In this document: positions 8,369 to 14,926 of the stretch, in pieces
Layout of the letters: each line of letters opens with the position of its first letter
How positions within the stretch are numbered: position 1 is the stretch's first letter
Assembly (NCBI RefSeq): GCF_016863335.1
Contig: NZ_BOOR01000083.1
Coordinates: 1-43,853, forward strand
DNA: 43,853 bases
DNA from: Planotetraspora thailandica
GTDB taxonomy: Bacteria; Actinomycetota; Actinomycetes; Streptosporangiales; Streptosporangiaceae
Direction: 5' to 3'
Program-made: the position numbers and the translations under genes
Notes under the pieces: generated by a model
What the model saw: only the letters and a program-made list of their open reading frames with translations
Databases searched by the model: none
What the model was told of the DNA's origin: nothing

Positions 8369-9842
8369 TAGCCCCGGGCGGCCTGCCCACCAGCGAGACC
8401 AGCACGTCGAGCGCCCCGCGCCAGGCGTGCTGCGGCGGCGTGGCGTAGCCGATGACCAGGGCGGCGGGCCGCTCCTCGGCCATCGGGTGCCAGTAGCGCG
8501 CGGTGTGCAGGCCGTGCAGGAGCAGTCCCGCGCGCTCCGCCGTGGCGACCAGTTCACGTTCGGCGGCAGCCGAGGCGACCGGCAGCAGCGCGTGCAACCC
8601 GGCTGCGACGCCCGTGAGCAGCGTGTCGGTGACCACCGCCAGCCGTTCCGCCAGCTCGTGGCGGCGCTGCCGGTAACCCAGCCGGGCCCGCCGTACGTGC
8701 CGGTCGTAGTCGCCGCGGGAGAGCAGGTCGGCGAGCACGAGCTGGTCGATCACGGAGGGCACCGAGCCGGTCTCCCGCACGGTCTGCAGCAGCGGATCAC
8801 GCAGCGTGGCGGGCACCACCAGCCAGCCGAGCCGCGCCCCCGGCGCCAGGGTCTTGCTGGTGCTGCCCGCGTAGATCACCCGGTCGGGCGCCAGCGCCTG
8901 CATCGCGCCGACCGGTTGCTGGTCGTAGCGGAACTCGCCGTCGTAGTCGTCTTCGATCACGTAGGCGTCGGTCCGCCGGGCCCAGTCGATGAACGCCGAG
9001 CGCCTCCCGGGCGCCAGGACGACGCCCCACGGGTGCTGGTGGGCCGGAGTGAGCAGCGCGAACGCCGTGCCGTCCAGGAGACCCGACGGATCGGCGCCGT
9101 CCGCGTCCACCGCCAGCGGCACGGGGGCGAGCCCAGCCGAGGCCAGCAGCTGCCGGTGCAGCACGAACCCCGGGTTCTCGGTCGCCGCGCTCCGGGCGCC
9201 GAGACGGCGGAAGGTGCGCCCGAGCAGCGCGAGCGCCTGGGTGAACCCCGCGGTGATCACCGTCGATCCGGCGCTCGCCCACACTCCGCGGGTCCGCGAG
9301 ACGTAGTCGGCCACCGCCGAGCGCAGCGCGGGCATGCCCGCCGGGTCGGGGTAGCCCATCTGCTCGGACTCCATCGCCGACATCACCCGGCGGACGCTCG
9401 AAACCCACTCCGCGCGCGGAAACGTGCTGACGTCGGGCCGGCCGGGACGCAGGTCGCCCAGGGGTGCGGCGCGAGGCTCCAAAGAACCGTGGCCGGCATC
9501 CTCGCCGGTGTGGGACTCCGGCAGCACGTCGGCCACCCAGGTGCCGGATCCGCGCGTGCCCGTCAGCCACCCCTCGGCGATGAGCTGCGTGTATGCCTGG
9601 ACGACCGTGCCCCTGGACAGGCCGAGGTCGGCGGCGAGCCCGCGGGTGCCGGGCAGTCGGGTGCCCGCGGTCAGCCGACCCGACCGCACCGCCTCGCGCA
9701 GGGCGACCTCCAGCGACCGCCCCACTCCACCGGCGCCGGGCAGATCGAGATGCAGGTCGAGCCCCGACCCGAAGTCAATCCGGCCGTCGTCCGGCGAGCC
9801 CTGCATCGACCGACCCCCCGTAGCGTCGCCCCCGTTCCGCAT
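8361..9842 (-). CDS. MocR/PdxR-type GntR-family regulator with aminotransferase domain
   Basis: A 493-residue fusion of a GntR winged helix (about 40-105, with LADLGLSRGTVVQAYTQLIAEGWL) and a fold-type I aminotransferase domain (about 130-490). The PLP-binding lysine is K330 in YAGSTSKTLAPGARLGW, and the VIEDDYDGEFRYD segment holds the aspartate that contacts the cofactor. MocR regulators sense PLP or amino compounds and usually control a divergent or adjacent gene. Here the divergent neighbour is a small basic protein unrelated to PLP metabolism; the convergent cupin/epimerase pair is the other possibility. ATG at 9842 is used; a second ATG at 9806 (MQGSPDDGRID) has a G-rich upstream stretch and is also possible. 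Confidence 0.93.
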   Translation of the reverse strand: MRNGGDATGGRSMQGSPDDGRIDFGSGLDLHLDLPGAGGVGRSLEVALREAVRSGRLTAGTRLPGTRGLAADLGLSRGTVVQAYTQLIAEGWLTGTRGSGTWVADVLPESHTGEDAGHGSLEPRAAPLGDLRPGRPDVSTFPRAEWVSSVRRVMSAMESEQMGYPDPAGMPALRSAVADYVSRTRGVWASAGSTVITAGFTQALALLGRTFRRLGARSAATENPGFVLHRQLLASAGLAPVPLAVDADGADPSGLLDGTAFALLTPAHQHPWGVVLAPGRRSAFIDWARRTDAYVIEDDYDGEFRYDQQPVGAMQALAPDRVIYAGSTSKTLAPGARLGWLVVPATLRDPLLQTVRETGSVPSVIDQLVLADLLSRGDYDRHVRRARLGYRQRRHELAERLAVVTDTLLTGVAAGLHALLPVASAAAERELVATAERAGLLLHGLHTARYWHPMAEERPAALVIGYATPPQHAWRGALDVLVSLVGRPPGAIR

Positions 9843-9949
9843 CTCATGTCATATCAGGCTTTCAGCATCGGGCTGCCGCGTGGAATGGGTGTGAGCTCGA
9901 ATGTGACGGGTAGTCGCGCAGAAGACGCCACTTCAGTGAGGTGAGGACC

Positions 9950-10270
9950 ATGCCACGTGGGTCCAGTCCCAAGCGGGAACGGCAGTACGAGCACATCAAG
10001 GACAGCGCCAAGAAGCGCGGGGAGAGCGACAAGCGGGCCAAGGAGATCGCCGCCAGGACCGTGAACAAGGAACGGGCTCGCGCGGGTGAGTCGCGTACCG
10101 CGAGCCGCACCTCCATCAAGGACATCTCCTCGTCTCGCCGCGGCGGGCTGCGCTCGCACAGCGGGGCCGGCGGCCGCACCAAGGAGCAGCTCTACGCCGA
10201 GGCCAAGCGCCGCAACATCAAGGGCCGCTCTGCGATGACCAAGGCGCAACTGGAGAAGGCCCTCGGCTGA
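9950..10270 (+). CDS. Small basic protein with Rho-N-like C-terminus (plasmid-stabilisation-like annotation)
   Basis: A 106-residue, highly charged lysine/arginine-rich protein. The N-terminal half (PRGSSPKRERQYEHIKDSAK, then KRAKEIAARTVNKERA) is helical and basic. The C-terminal part (RTKEQLYAEAKRRNIKGRSA, then MTKAQLEKALG) matches the Rho-N/SAP-like helix-extended-loop-helix that binds nucleic acid. Homologues across actinobacteria are often labelled plasmid stabilisation protein without experimental support. ATG at 9950 follows GAGGTGAGG closely and is preferred to the GTG at 9941. It is a single-gene unit facing the convergent DUF6504-like gene, 29 bases away. Confidence 0.8.
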   Translation: MPRGSSPKRERQYEHIKDSAKKRGESDKRAKEIAARTVNKERARAGESRTASRTSIKDISSSRRGGLRSHSGAGGRTKEQLYAEAKRRNIKGRSAMTKAQLEKALG

Positions 10271-10299
10271 GGATCCGAGTCGCGAAAGGGACGCTCTCC

Positions 10300-10575
10300 T
10301 TAGTCGGTGAAGCCTTCGACGAACCATTGGCCGCCCTGGGCGATCAGCTCGACCACGGCGGAGCGCTGCGGGCCGGTCGCCAGCACCGTGTAATGCCGGA
10401 CCCGGAGCTCATCGATGGGCTTGCCAGGGTTGTCATCCGCCCACCAGGGCAAGAGCGCCTCCCACCGCTGCCCGACCACCTCGGAAACCAGGTAGAGGCG
10501 ATGCCAGGCCCTGAACCGAGAGGGCTGGCCTACCTGGTCGAGATCTACCTCGGCGGGCACTTTGTAACGCGCCAT
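10300..10575 (-). CDS. Small conserved actinobacterial protein (DUF6504-like)
   Basis: A 91-residue soluble protein. It carries the pattern F-R-A-W-H-R-L-Y-L-V-S-E-V followed by W-E-A-L-L-P-W-W, then a strand-rich end (YTVLATGPQRSAVVELIAQ, GGQWFVEGF). This arrangement recalls the actinobacterial DUF6504 family, whose members are often near DNA polymerase IV or repair genes; the assignment is from memory and moderate. ATG at 10575 follows GAGGA at 7-base spacing and is preferred over an upstream alternative. It is minus strand and downstream of the alkylation-repair operon, about 100 bases from its end, so it may be read through from it. Confidence 0.65.
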   Translation of the reverse strand: MARYKVPAEVDLDQVGQPSRFRAWHRLYLVSEVVGQRWEALLPWWADDNPGKPIDELRVRHYTVLATGPQRSAVVELIAQGGQWFVEGFTD

Positions 10576-10678
10576 TAGAGCATCCTCGAACGGACAGCCC
10601 ATTGATCGCCATAGGCTGAGGGCTCATTTGACCTGCGATTTCTCGCCAGGAGCGTGGTAGTAACACGGCTGCGTCACT

Positions 10679-11257
10679 TCACTCCCTCGCGGCCCATTGC
10701 GGCGTCGGCGGATGCCCAGGCGGGCCGGGTGGCGGCGTCACCAAGGTCGACGTCTCCGGGACGGGTGCGAAGACGAGCTCGCCACAGCTGATGGTCCACA
10801 TGCCTCCGTCGCAGGTCGCGCCGGCCATGCCCGAGAGGTCCGCCGCCCCGACGAGGCCGATCGCGTCGGCGGTGCCGACGGCGGCCGCGGCGATCGTGCG
10901 GGACGGCTGCCACGGGGTCGACGACAGCAGCCGGCGGGTCATCCGGGCCCAGCCGATCACGGGCCCCAGCATGACCCACAGGTCGGGCTCCGAAGCGGTG
11001 AAGCGGAGCGCCTGCCTCATCCAGGATGCCGCGCTCTCCGGCCACGTGATCGTGTCGAGGACCACGCCGCCGGCCTCCTCCCACCTTTGCGTGAACCGGG
11101 TCGCGGCCAGGATCACGTCCGGCGTGCGGCCGTGGCCAAGGATGATCGTGAGGGCGCCACGGTCACCGCACATCCCCGTCATGCGCTCGAGTTCCGCATC
11201 CGTGGGGCCGACGTCGACCGGATTGTGGCGTGGTGACAGCGGCGAACTGATGGTCAT
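10679..11257 (-). CDS. Unknown 192-residue protein, last gene of the alkylation-repair operon
   Basis: I do not recognise this family with confidence. The protein has no signal peptide. Its core alternates strands and helices (RGALTIILGHGRTPDVILAA, then EPDLWVMLGPVIGWARMTRR, then SRTIAAAAVGTADAIGLVGA), loosely like a type-1 periplasmic-binding or Rossmann-like fold, and ends in a proline-rich tail (PPPGPPGHPPTPQW). ATG at 11257 follows AGGAG and overlaps the stop of the upstream 44-codon gene in a TCAT/ATGA arrangement, so translation is coupled to it. Operon position suggests a role connected with DNA alkylation response or its sensing, but that is inference only. Confidence 0.7.
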   Translation of the reverse strand: MTISSPLSPRHNPVDVGPTDAELERMTGMCGDRGALTIILGHGRTPDVILAATRFTQRWEEAGGVVLDTITWPESAASWMRQALRFTASEPDLWVMLGPVIGWARMTRRLLSSTPWQPSRTIAAAAVGTADAIGLVGAADLSGMAGATCDGGMWTISCGELVFAPVPETSTLVTPPPGPPGHPPTPQWAARE

Positions 11258-11388
11258 GGCCACTCCTTCTGCCGGGCGTCTTTCCACGCCTGGTAGCGGT
11301 CTCCGCAGCAAGCGGCGCAGGGCCGGAACCCCTGGTACGGCCCGCCGTCCGCGCCCAGCAGCGTGTAGGTCTTGGTGGCGGTGGTCAT
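11254..11388 (-). CDS. 44-residue Ada zinc-domain-like fragment, translationally coupled
   Basis: This short ORF fits exactly between its neighbours: its ATG overlaps the stop of the 2OG oxygenase gene and its stop overlaps the start of the 192-residue gene, both as 4-base ATGA overlaps. The peptide has an N-terminal TYTLLGADGGPY and a C-terminal GFRPCAACCGDRYQAWK. The latter resembles the second cysteine pair of the Ada N-terminal metal-binding domain (GFRPCKRC). Free-standing actinobacterial Ada-domain proteins, as I recall them, begin YTLLGxDGxPY and are about twice as long. The middle, including the first cysteine pair, appears to be missing. It may be an internally deleted relic kept for coupling, or a minimal zinc peptide. 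Confidence 0.6.
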   Translation of the reverse strand: MTTATKTYTLLGADGGPYQGFRPCAACCGDRYQAWKDARQKEWP

Positions 11389-12125
11389 GCCGCGTCGTGG
11401 AAGACCAGGCCAAGGGTGTGCCGTTGCCCGGAGCGGATCGCGGAGACCCCGTGCCGTACGGGCGCGGCGGACCAGCCGCGGGCGGATTCGACGGGCCGGT
11501 CTCGGGTGGTGAACAGGTACCCGTGTCCGTGCGGCAGAAGGGTGGCGGTGCCGCGTGACTGGGCGCGGGGCCGCTGCTCCACGAGCAGGAACTCCCCGCC
11601 GGTGTGATCGACGCCGGGCTCGTTGAGGTTGATGACGACCTGCAGCGGAAACACGAGGTCCCCGTACAGATCGCGATGCAGGGCGTTCCAGTCCTTCTCC
11701 ACGTAGCGCAGCAAGATCGCCGAGGACTTGGTCTGTCCGGCGTTGTGGCACATCTGGAGCCATTCATCGAGCGTGTCGGGCCACGGGGCAGGCCGGCCGA
11801 GCTTGGCCCACCAGTCGCGGGCGATCGGCAGCAGCCGCGGGTACAGACCCTGCTTGAGCCGTTCGATCGCCTCCGGGTAGGGGGCCTTGAAGTAGCGGTA
11901 CTCGCCCTCGCCGAAGCGGTGGCGGCCCATGTTGACGGTGCTGCGGAAGTACTCGTCGCGCTCGTAGAGAGACCGGATCTGCGCGGCCTCCTCCGGGGTC
12001 AGCAGTTGCGGCAGCAGGGCGCCGCCGTACGCGTTGACCTCACCGGTGATCGCGTCCCAGTCGCCGGAGTCGACGCGCTCCTTCCACGGGTCGGCCGTGG
12101 CTGGCTTCTTCGGGGTCGTGATCAT
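11385..12125 (-). CDS. 2-oxoglutarate/Fe(II)-dependent oxygenase
   Basis: A 246-residue oxygenase of the prolyl-hydroxylase-like type. The iron triad is H150-x-D152 (ALHRDLYGD) and H225, with the 2OG-binding arginine R235 ten residues later (VRHGVSAIRSGQRHTLGLVF). The double-stranded beta-helix core spans about 135-245; the N-terminal 100 residues are helical, with the GRHRFGEGEYRYF segment. It is not AlkB in the strict sequence sense, but its position between an MGMT gene and an Ada-like piece suggests oxidative demethylation or another step in alkylation response. Its ATG overlaps the upstream MGMT stop by four bases (ATGA), and its stop overlaps the next ATG in the same way. Confidence 0.88.
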   Translation of the reverse strand: MITTPKKPATADPWKERVDSGDWDAITGEVNAYGGALLPQLLTPEEAAQIRSLYERDEYFRSTVNMGRHRFGEGEYRYFKAPYPEAIERLKQGLYPRLLPIARDWWAKLGRPAPWPDTLDEWLQMCHNAGQTKSSAILLRYVEKDWNALHRDLYGDLVFPLQVVINLNEPGVDHTGGEFLLVEQRPRAQSRGTATLLPHGHGYLFTTRDRPVESARGWSAAPVRHGVSAIRSGQRHTLGLVFHDAA

Positions 12126-12736
12126 GTTGCCTCCAGGTTCAGCAGGGCGGTCTTGGCGGCAAGGCCGCCGACGTAGCCGCCAGGCGTCCCGTCCGTGCGC
12201 ACCACGCGGTGGCAGGGCACGACGACCGGGAGCGGGTTGGTGGCGCAGGCGGTGCCGACGGCGCGGACGGCCTTGGGGTTGCCGACGAGCTCGGCGACCT
12301 GCCGGTAGCTGCGGGTCTGCCCGTAGCCGATCTCGGGAAGATGCCGCTGCACCAACTGCCGGAACCCCTTGGACAGGGACAGGTCCAGTTGCAGGTCGAA
12401 GACCCGGCGGCGCTTGGCGAAGTATTCGTCGAGCTCACGTGCCGCCCTGTCGAGTCGTTTCGGGGCCCGCAGGATGCGTGGGCTGATCTTGTGTCCGAGG
12501 GTGTCGAGCACCAGGTCGTGGTCCTCGCTGTCGTATGCCACGCGGAGGAGACCTTTGGGGGTGGCGGCGAGGAGCAGCGTGCCGACCGGAGAGTCGATGG
12601 TGGTGTACGCGACGTCGAGCAGGTCGTCGTTCTCGGCCACCTGCTCCAGCTTGCGGTGCAGTCGCGCCAGGGTTTCGGCGTTCACCGGCGCCGAGAGCAG
12701 GGCGGCGACGTCGGCGTTCTCACCGAGGTCACTCAT
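12122..12736 (-). CDS. Methylated-DNA-protein cysteine methyltransferase, long form
   Basis: A 204-residue O6-alkylguanine-DNA alkyltransferase. The acceptor cysteine is C175 in VVVPCHRVVRTDG; the helix-turn-helix DNA-reading region precedes it (YRQVAELVGNPKAVRAVGTA) and the glycine loop GGYVGGLAAK follows. The N-terminal 45 residues (MSDLGENADVAALLSAPV) are an extension absent from minimal Ogt proteins. The extension could contact the co-encoded sigma factor; this is inference. ATG at 12736 overlaps the sigma-factor stop by four bases, and its stop overlaps the oxygenase start. It removes alkyl groups from O6-guanine in a single suicidal transfer. Confidence 0.93.
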   Translation of the reverse strand: MSDLGENADVAALLSAPVNAETLARLHRKLEQVAENDDLLDVAYTTIDSPVGTLLLAATPKGLLRVAYDSEDHDLVLDTLGHKISPRILRAPKRLDRAARELDEYFAKRRRVFDLQLDLSLSKGFRQLVQRHLPEIGYGQTRSYRQVAELVGNPKAVRAVGTACATNPLPVVVPCHRVVRTDGTPGGYVGGLAAKTALLNLEAT

Positions 12737-13230
12737 GATGGCGCTCCTTTCACACTCGCGCCCGGATAGTTCTTCCGTAGGGATTTCATTCCGTCCGCTG
12801 CGGCCCTGCGTGCCGCCTCGACGGTTCCGCCGAGGATCTCTGCGATCTCGGCGTAGGGCAGCCCGGCCACGTAGTGGTACGCGACGGCTTGCCGTTGTTT
12901 GTCGGGCAGCGCTCTCACGGTTTCCCACAGATCGGGATCGTCCGATCCGGGCAATCCCAACGTCGTGGGCGCCTCGGGCAGTTCGTCAACCGGCAGCGGC
13001 TGACGCTTTGCCGTTCTGAGCACGTCGACGGCTTTGCGATGTGCGATCGTCACCAGCCACGCCTCGACGTTCGCCGTCTCCGGCAGTTCCGGGTAGGCAC
13101 GCATCGCCGCGATGAAGGTCTCCGACCACGCGTCGTCGGCGTCGCTGACACCGAGCACCGCACGGCACACGCGCAGCACCGTGCCGGCGTGTTCCTCGAC
13201 AACCTTCTCGAACGGCCGTTTCATGCTCAT
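12733..13230 (-). CDS. Small ECF-type RNA polymerase sigma factor
   Basis: A 165-residue sigma factor with region 2 (about 8-75: FEKVVEEHAGTVLRVCRAVL, then WSETFIAAMRAYPELP, then VEAWLVTIAHRKAVDVLR) and region 4 (about 105-160: LPDKQRQAVAYHYVAGLPYA, then EIAEILGGTVEAARRAAADG). It has no C-terminal extension, and no anti-sigma gene is adjacent. Two start codons are possible, ATG at 13230 (MSMKRPF) or ATG at 13224; both have weak ribosome binding sites, and a longer upstream reading frame overlaps the preceding gene. Its stop overlaps the MGMT start as ATGA. A sigma factor translationally locked to a methyltransferase whose N-terminus is extended suggests that alkylation of the latter might control it. 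Confidence 0.88.
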   Translation of the reverse strand: MSMKRPFEKVVEEHAGTVLRVCRAVLGVSDADDAWSETFIAAMRAYPELPETANVEAWLVTIAHRKAVDVLRTAKRQPLPVDELPEAPTTLGLPGSDDPDLWETVRALPDKQRQAVAYHYVAGLPYAEIAEILGGTVEAARRAAADGMKSLRKNYPGASVKGAPS

Positions 13231-13276
13231 CCCGTAGAAGACGATTTCCGTGCGGTGGACGTGAGCCGGCGTCTGG

Positions 13277-13789
13277 TCAAAACAGCCTCTCCGCCGATGC
13301 GGTGGCGGGCTCCTCGAGCTCAAGCAGAACCCGCTTGCGCGTGAGACCGCCGGCATAGCCGGTCAGTGAGCCATTGCTTCCCACAACCCGATGGCACGGA
13401 ACAAAAATGCACAACGGGTTCGCGCCGACGGCCTGCCCGACCTTCTGCGCGAGGCTCCTGTCGCCGAGCTGCTCGGCGATCGCCCCGTAGGTCGTCGTCT
13501 GCCCTGCAGGGATCCGGGCGACGACATCCCACACGGCGTGGTTGAAGTCGTCGCCCGCGGCCCTCAACGGCAGGTCAAAGCCTTCGCGACGTCCATCGAG
13601 GTACTCAAGCAACTGTTGTACGGCGTCGCGAAGCAATGGGTCCTCGGACACCGGCATCGCGACGCCGAACGCCGCGTCGTCGGGACGGCGGATGTGATGC
13701 TGGAAGTACAGGCCCGTGATCGCCTCGCCGTCCGCGACGATCGTGATGGGGCCCAAGACGGTGTCGGTGACGGTGTGCCGGAGTCTCAT
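13277..13789 (-). CDS. ogt: Methylated-DNA-protein cysteine methyltransferase (Ogt type)
   Basis: A 170-residue alkyltransferase. Its acceptor cysteine is C132 in IFVPCHRVVGSNG; the DNA-binding segment TTTYGAIAEQLGDRSLAQKV and the loop LTGYAGGLTRK are intact, and the N-terminal domain starts RHTVTDTVLGPITIVADG, the normal Ogt pattern. It is the first gene of the presumed operon. ATG at 13789 follows GAGAGGAAAGGA, a strong ribosome binding site. The gap to the sigma-factor gene is 46 bases, too short for an obvious terminator. Two non-identical MGMT genes flanking one sigma factor is unusual. Confidence 0.95.
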   Translation of the reverse strand: MRLRHTVTDTVLGPITIVADGEAITGLYFQHHIRRPDDAAFGVAMPVSEDPLLRDAVQQLLEYLDGRREGFDLPLRAAGDDFNHAVWDVVARIPAGQTTTYGAIAEQLGDRSLAQKVGQAVGANPLCIFVPCHRVVGSNGSLTGYAGGLTRKRVLLELEEPATASAERLF

Positions 13790-13876
13790 CGCTGGAATCC
13801 TTTCCTCTCACCTTGGAGACGACGGCCATGGCGGATACGTGAGATCCGAGATCCGGCTGAGCCTGGACCCTGCGTC

Positions 13877-14198
13877 TCAGAGTTCAGATGAGTGCCTGGA
13901 CAGCCAGGCACGGTGCCGCTCCTTGAGAGCGTCGCGTTCGGCCCGCGTGGACAGGATGACGTCGGCGCCGCCGTCGTAGGGGTGGTAAGGCCAGCGGAGG
14001 TCCGGGGGGCCAAGGATTACTCCGCTGATTTCGTCGTCTGCGACCGCTCGCAGCAGGGTGTCGACGATTCCGCGGCGCCATGGCCGTGTCTCGGCGTACA
14101 GCTGATTAGTGATCGCTAAGCCAGTGGGCGAACGGGGGACAGTCGGGCCATTGCCGGTCCCAGAGCCGGCTCAGCGCCGGCAGCGGCGACTCACTCAC
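13877..14198 (-). pseudogene. DUF3885-family gene with a +1 frameshift
   Basis: Read on the minus strand, a GTG at 14198 preceded by CGGAG starts VSESPLPALSRLWDRQWPDC and continues to FAHWL. At about 14117 one extra base moves the frame, after which AITNQLYAETRPWRRGIVDT and SGVILGPPDLRWPYHPYDGG continue to a stop at 13877. WPYHPYDGGADVIL is the hallmark of DUF3885. Removing one base restores a protein of about 106 residues, close to the expected length of the short actinobacterial form. It is either a recent pseudogene or a sequencing error. Function of the family is unknown. Confidence 0.75.
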
Positions 14199-14259
14199 GG
14201 CTGCTCCGGAGAGCGGACCGGTGGATCGTCGGGGGAGAGCTACGTGGGCTGCGCATGCT

Positions 14260-14811
14260 CTACGGATTCACGCTCTGCAGGAATCGCATGGTCGCCTGGG
14301 CGGTCTCGTACCGCCAGGAGGCCAGCGTGCGGTCGAAGCCGGTGGCCTCCTCCAGGCGGCGTTCGAGGCCGGCGACGACGGGGGCGAGGTGGTCACGCTG
14401 GGCATCGAGCAGCGGCCGGGGACTCACCCCGGCCCGATCAAGGAGAGCGAGCTTGACCAGCAGTTCCGAGCGGATGTCGCGGATGTGTTTCACCGGCTGA
14501 AGCAGCCAGGCGTTGACGGCGGCGAGGCCTGCGGGGGTCGCGGCGATGAGGTTGCGGTCAGGCCCGCCGTCGCCGGGCGCCGTGCCCGCCGGGTGGATCA
14601 GGCCGAGCTCGGACAACCGGCCGGCGGCGCGGTACACCAGCGGCTTGGAAACCTGCCAGATCGCTCCCACGGGACCGGAGGCCGCGGTGAGCCTGGCGAT
14701 CGCGAACCCATGTGTGGGGCCTTCCGCGACGAGCGCGAGTACCAGCCATTCGGTGAACGACAGCGCGGGCGGCTCCACACATTCAAGAGTAGAGGCCTCT
14801 TGTGTTCTCAC
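14260..14811 (-). CDS. PadR-family transcriptional regulator
   Basis: A 183-residue PadR-type regulator. The N-terminal winged helix (about 17-95) has the family pattern LSFTEWLVLALVAEGPTHGF followed by SKPLVYRAAGRLSELGLIHP, and the C-terminal helices (about 105-180) form the dimerisation domain, with LLVKLALLDRAG. GTG at 14811 is used; a second GTG at 14778 (VEPPALSF) is closer to the usual PadR start. It faces the aldehyde dehydrogenase gene divergently, and a dyad lies directly upstream of it, so it probably represses itself and the dehydrogenase. PadR proteins usually respond to phenolic or other aromatic ligands. Confidence 0.88.
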   Translation of the reverse strand: MRTQEASTLECVEPPALSFTEWLVLALVAEGPTHGFAIARLTAASGPVGAIWQVSKPLVYRAAGRLSELGLIHPAGTAPGDGGPDRNLIAATPAGLAAVNAWLLQPVKHIRDIRSELLVKLALLDRAGVSPRPLLDAQRDHLAPVVAGLERRLEEATGFDRTLASWRYETAQATMRFLQSVNP

Positions 14812-14816
14812 ACCGT

Positions 14817-14839
14817 CAGTAGTCTCATTGTGACTACTG
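14817..14839. promoter_or_regulatory. Dyad operator between PadR and aldehyde dehydrogenase genes
   Basis: Arms CAGTAGTC (14817-14824) and GACTACTG (14832-14839) are perfectly complementary across a 7-base spacer. The dyad starts 6 bases upstream of the PadR start codon, a position typical for autoregulation, and about 90 bases upstream of the dehydrogenase start. Confidence 0.55.
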
Positions 14840-14926
14840 GCTCGCCCGGCTCATCCCCCAGTCCGGCTACCGCCGGCACATGGTGCGGCCGGAGAGCACC
14901 CTCCGAATTGAAGGGAGCCGACATCG

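Noticed and set aside
8274-9944. 556-codon plus-strand ORF opposite the MocR regulator
   Set aside because: Antisense shadow of a clear MocR gene; no recognisable domain, arginine/glycine-rich composition.
12736-12928. Longer MGMT reading frame starting upstream at 12928
   Set aside because: The extra 64 residues lie inside the sigma-factor gene in another frame and are arginine-rich; the ATG at 12736 overlaps the sigma stop as in the rest of the operon.
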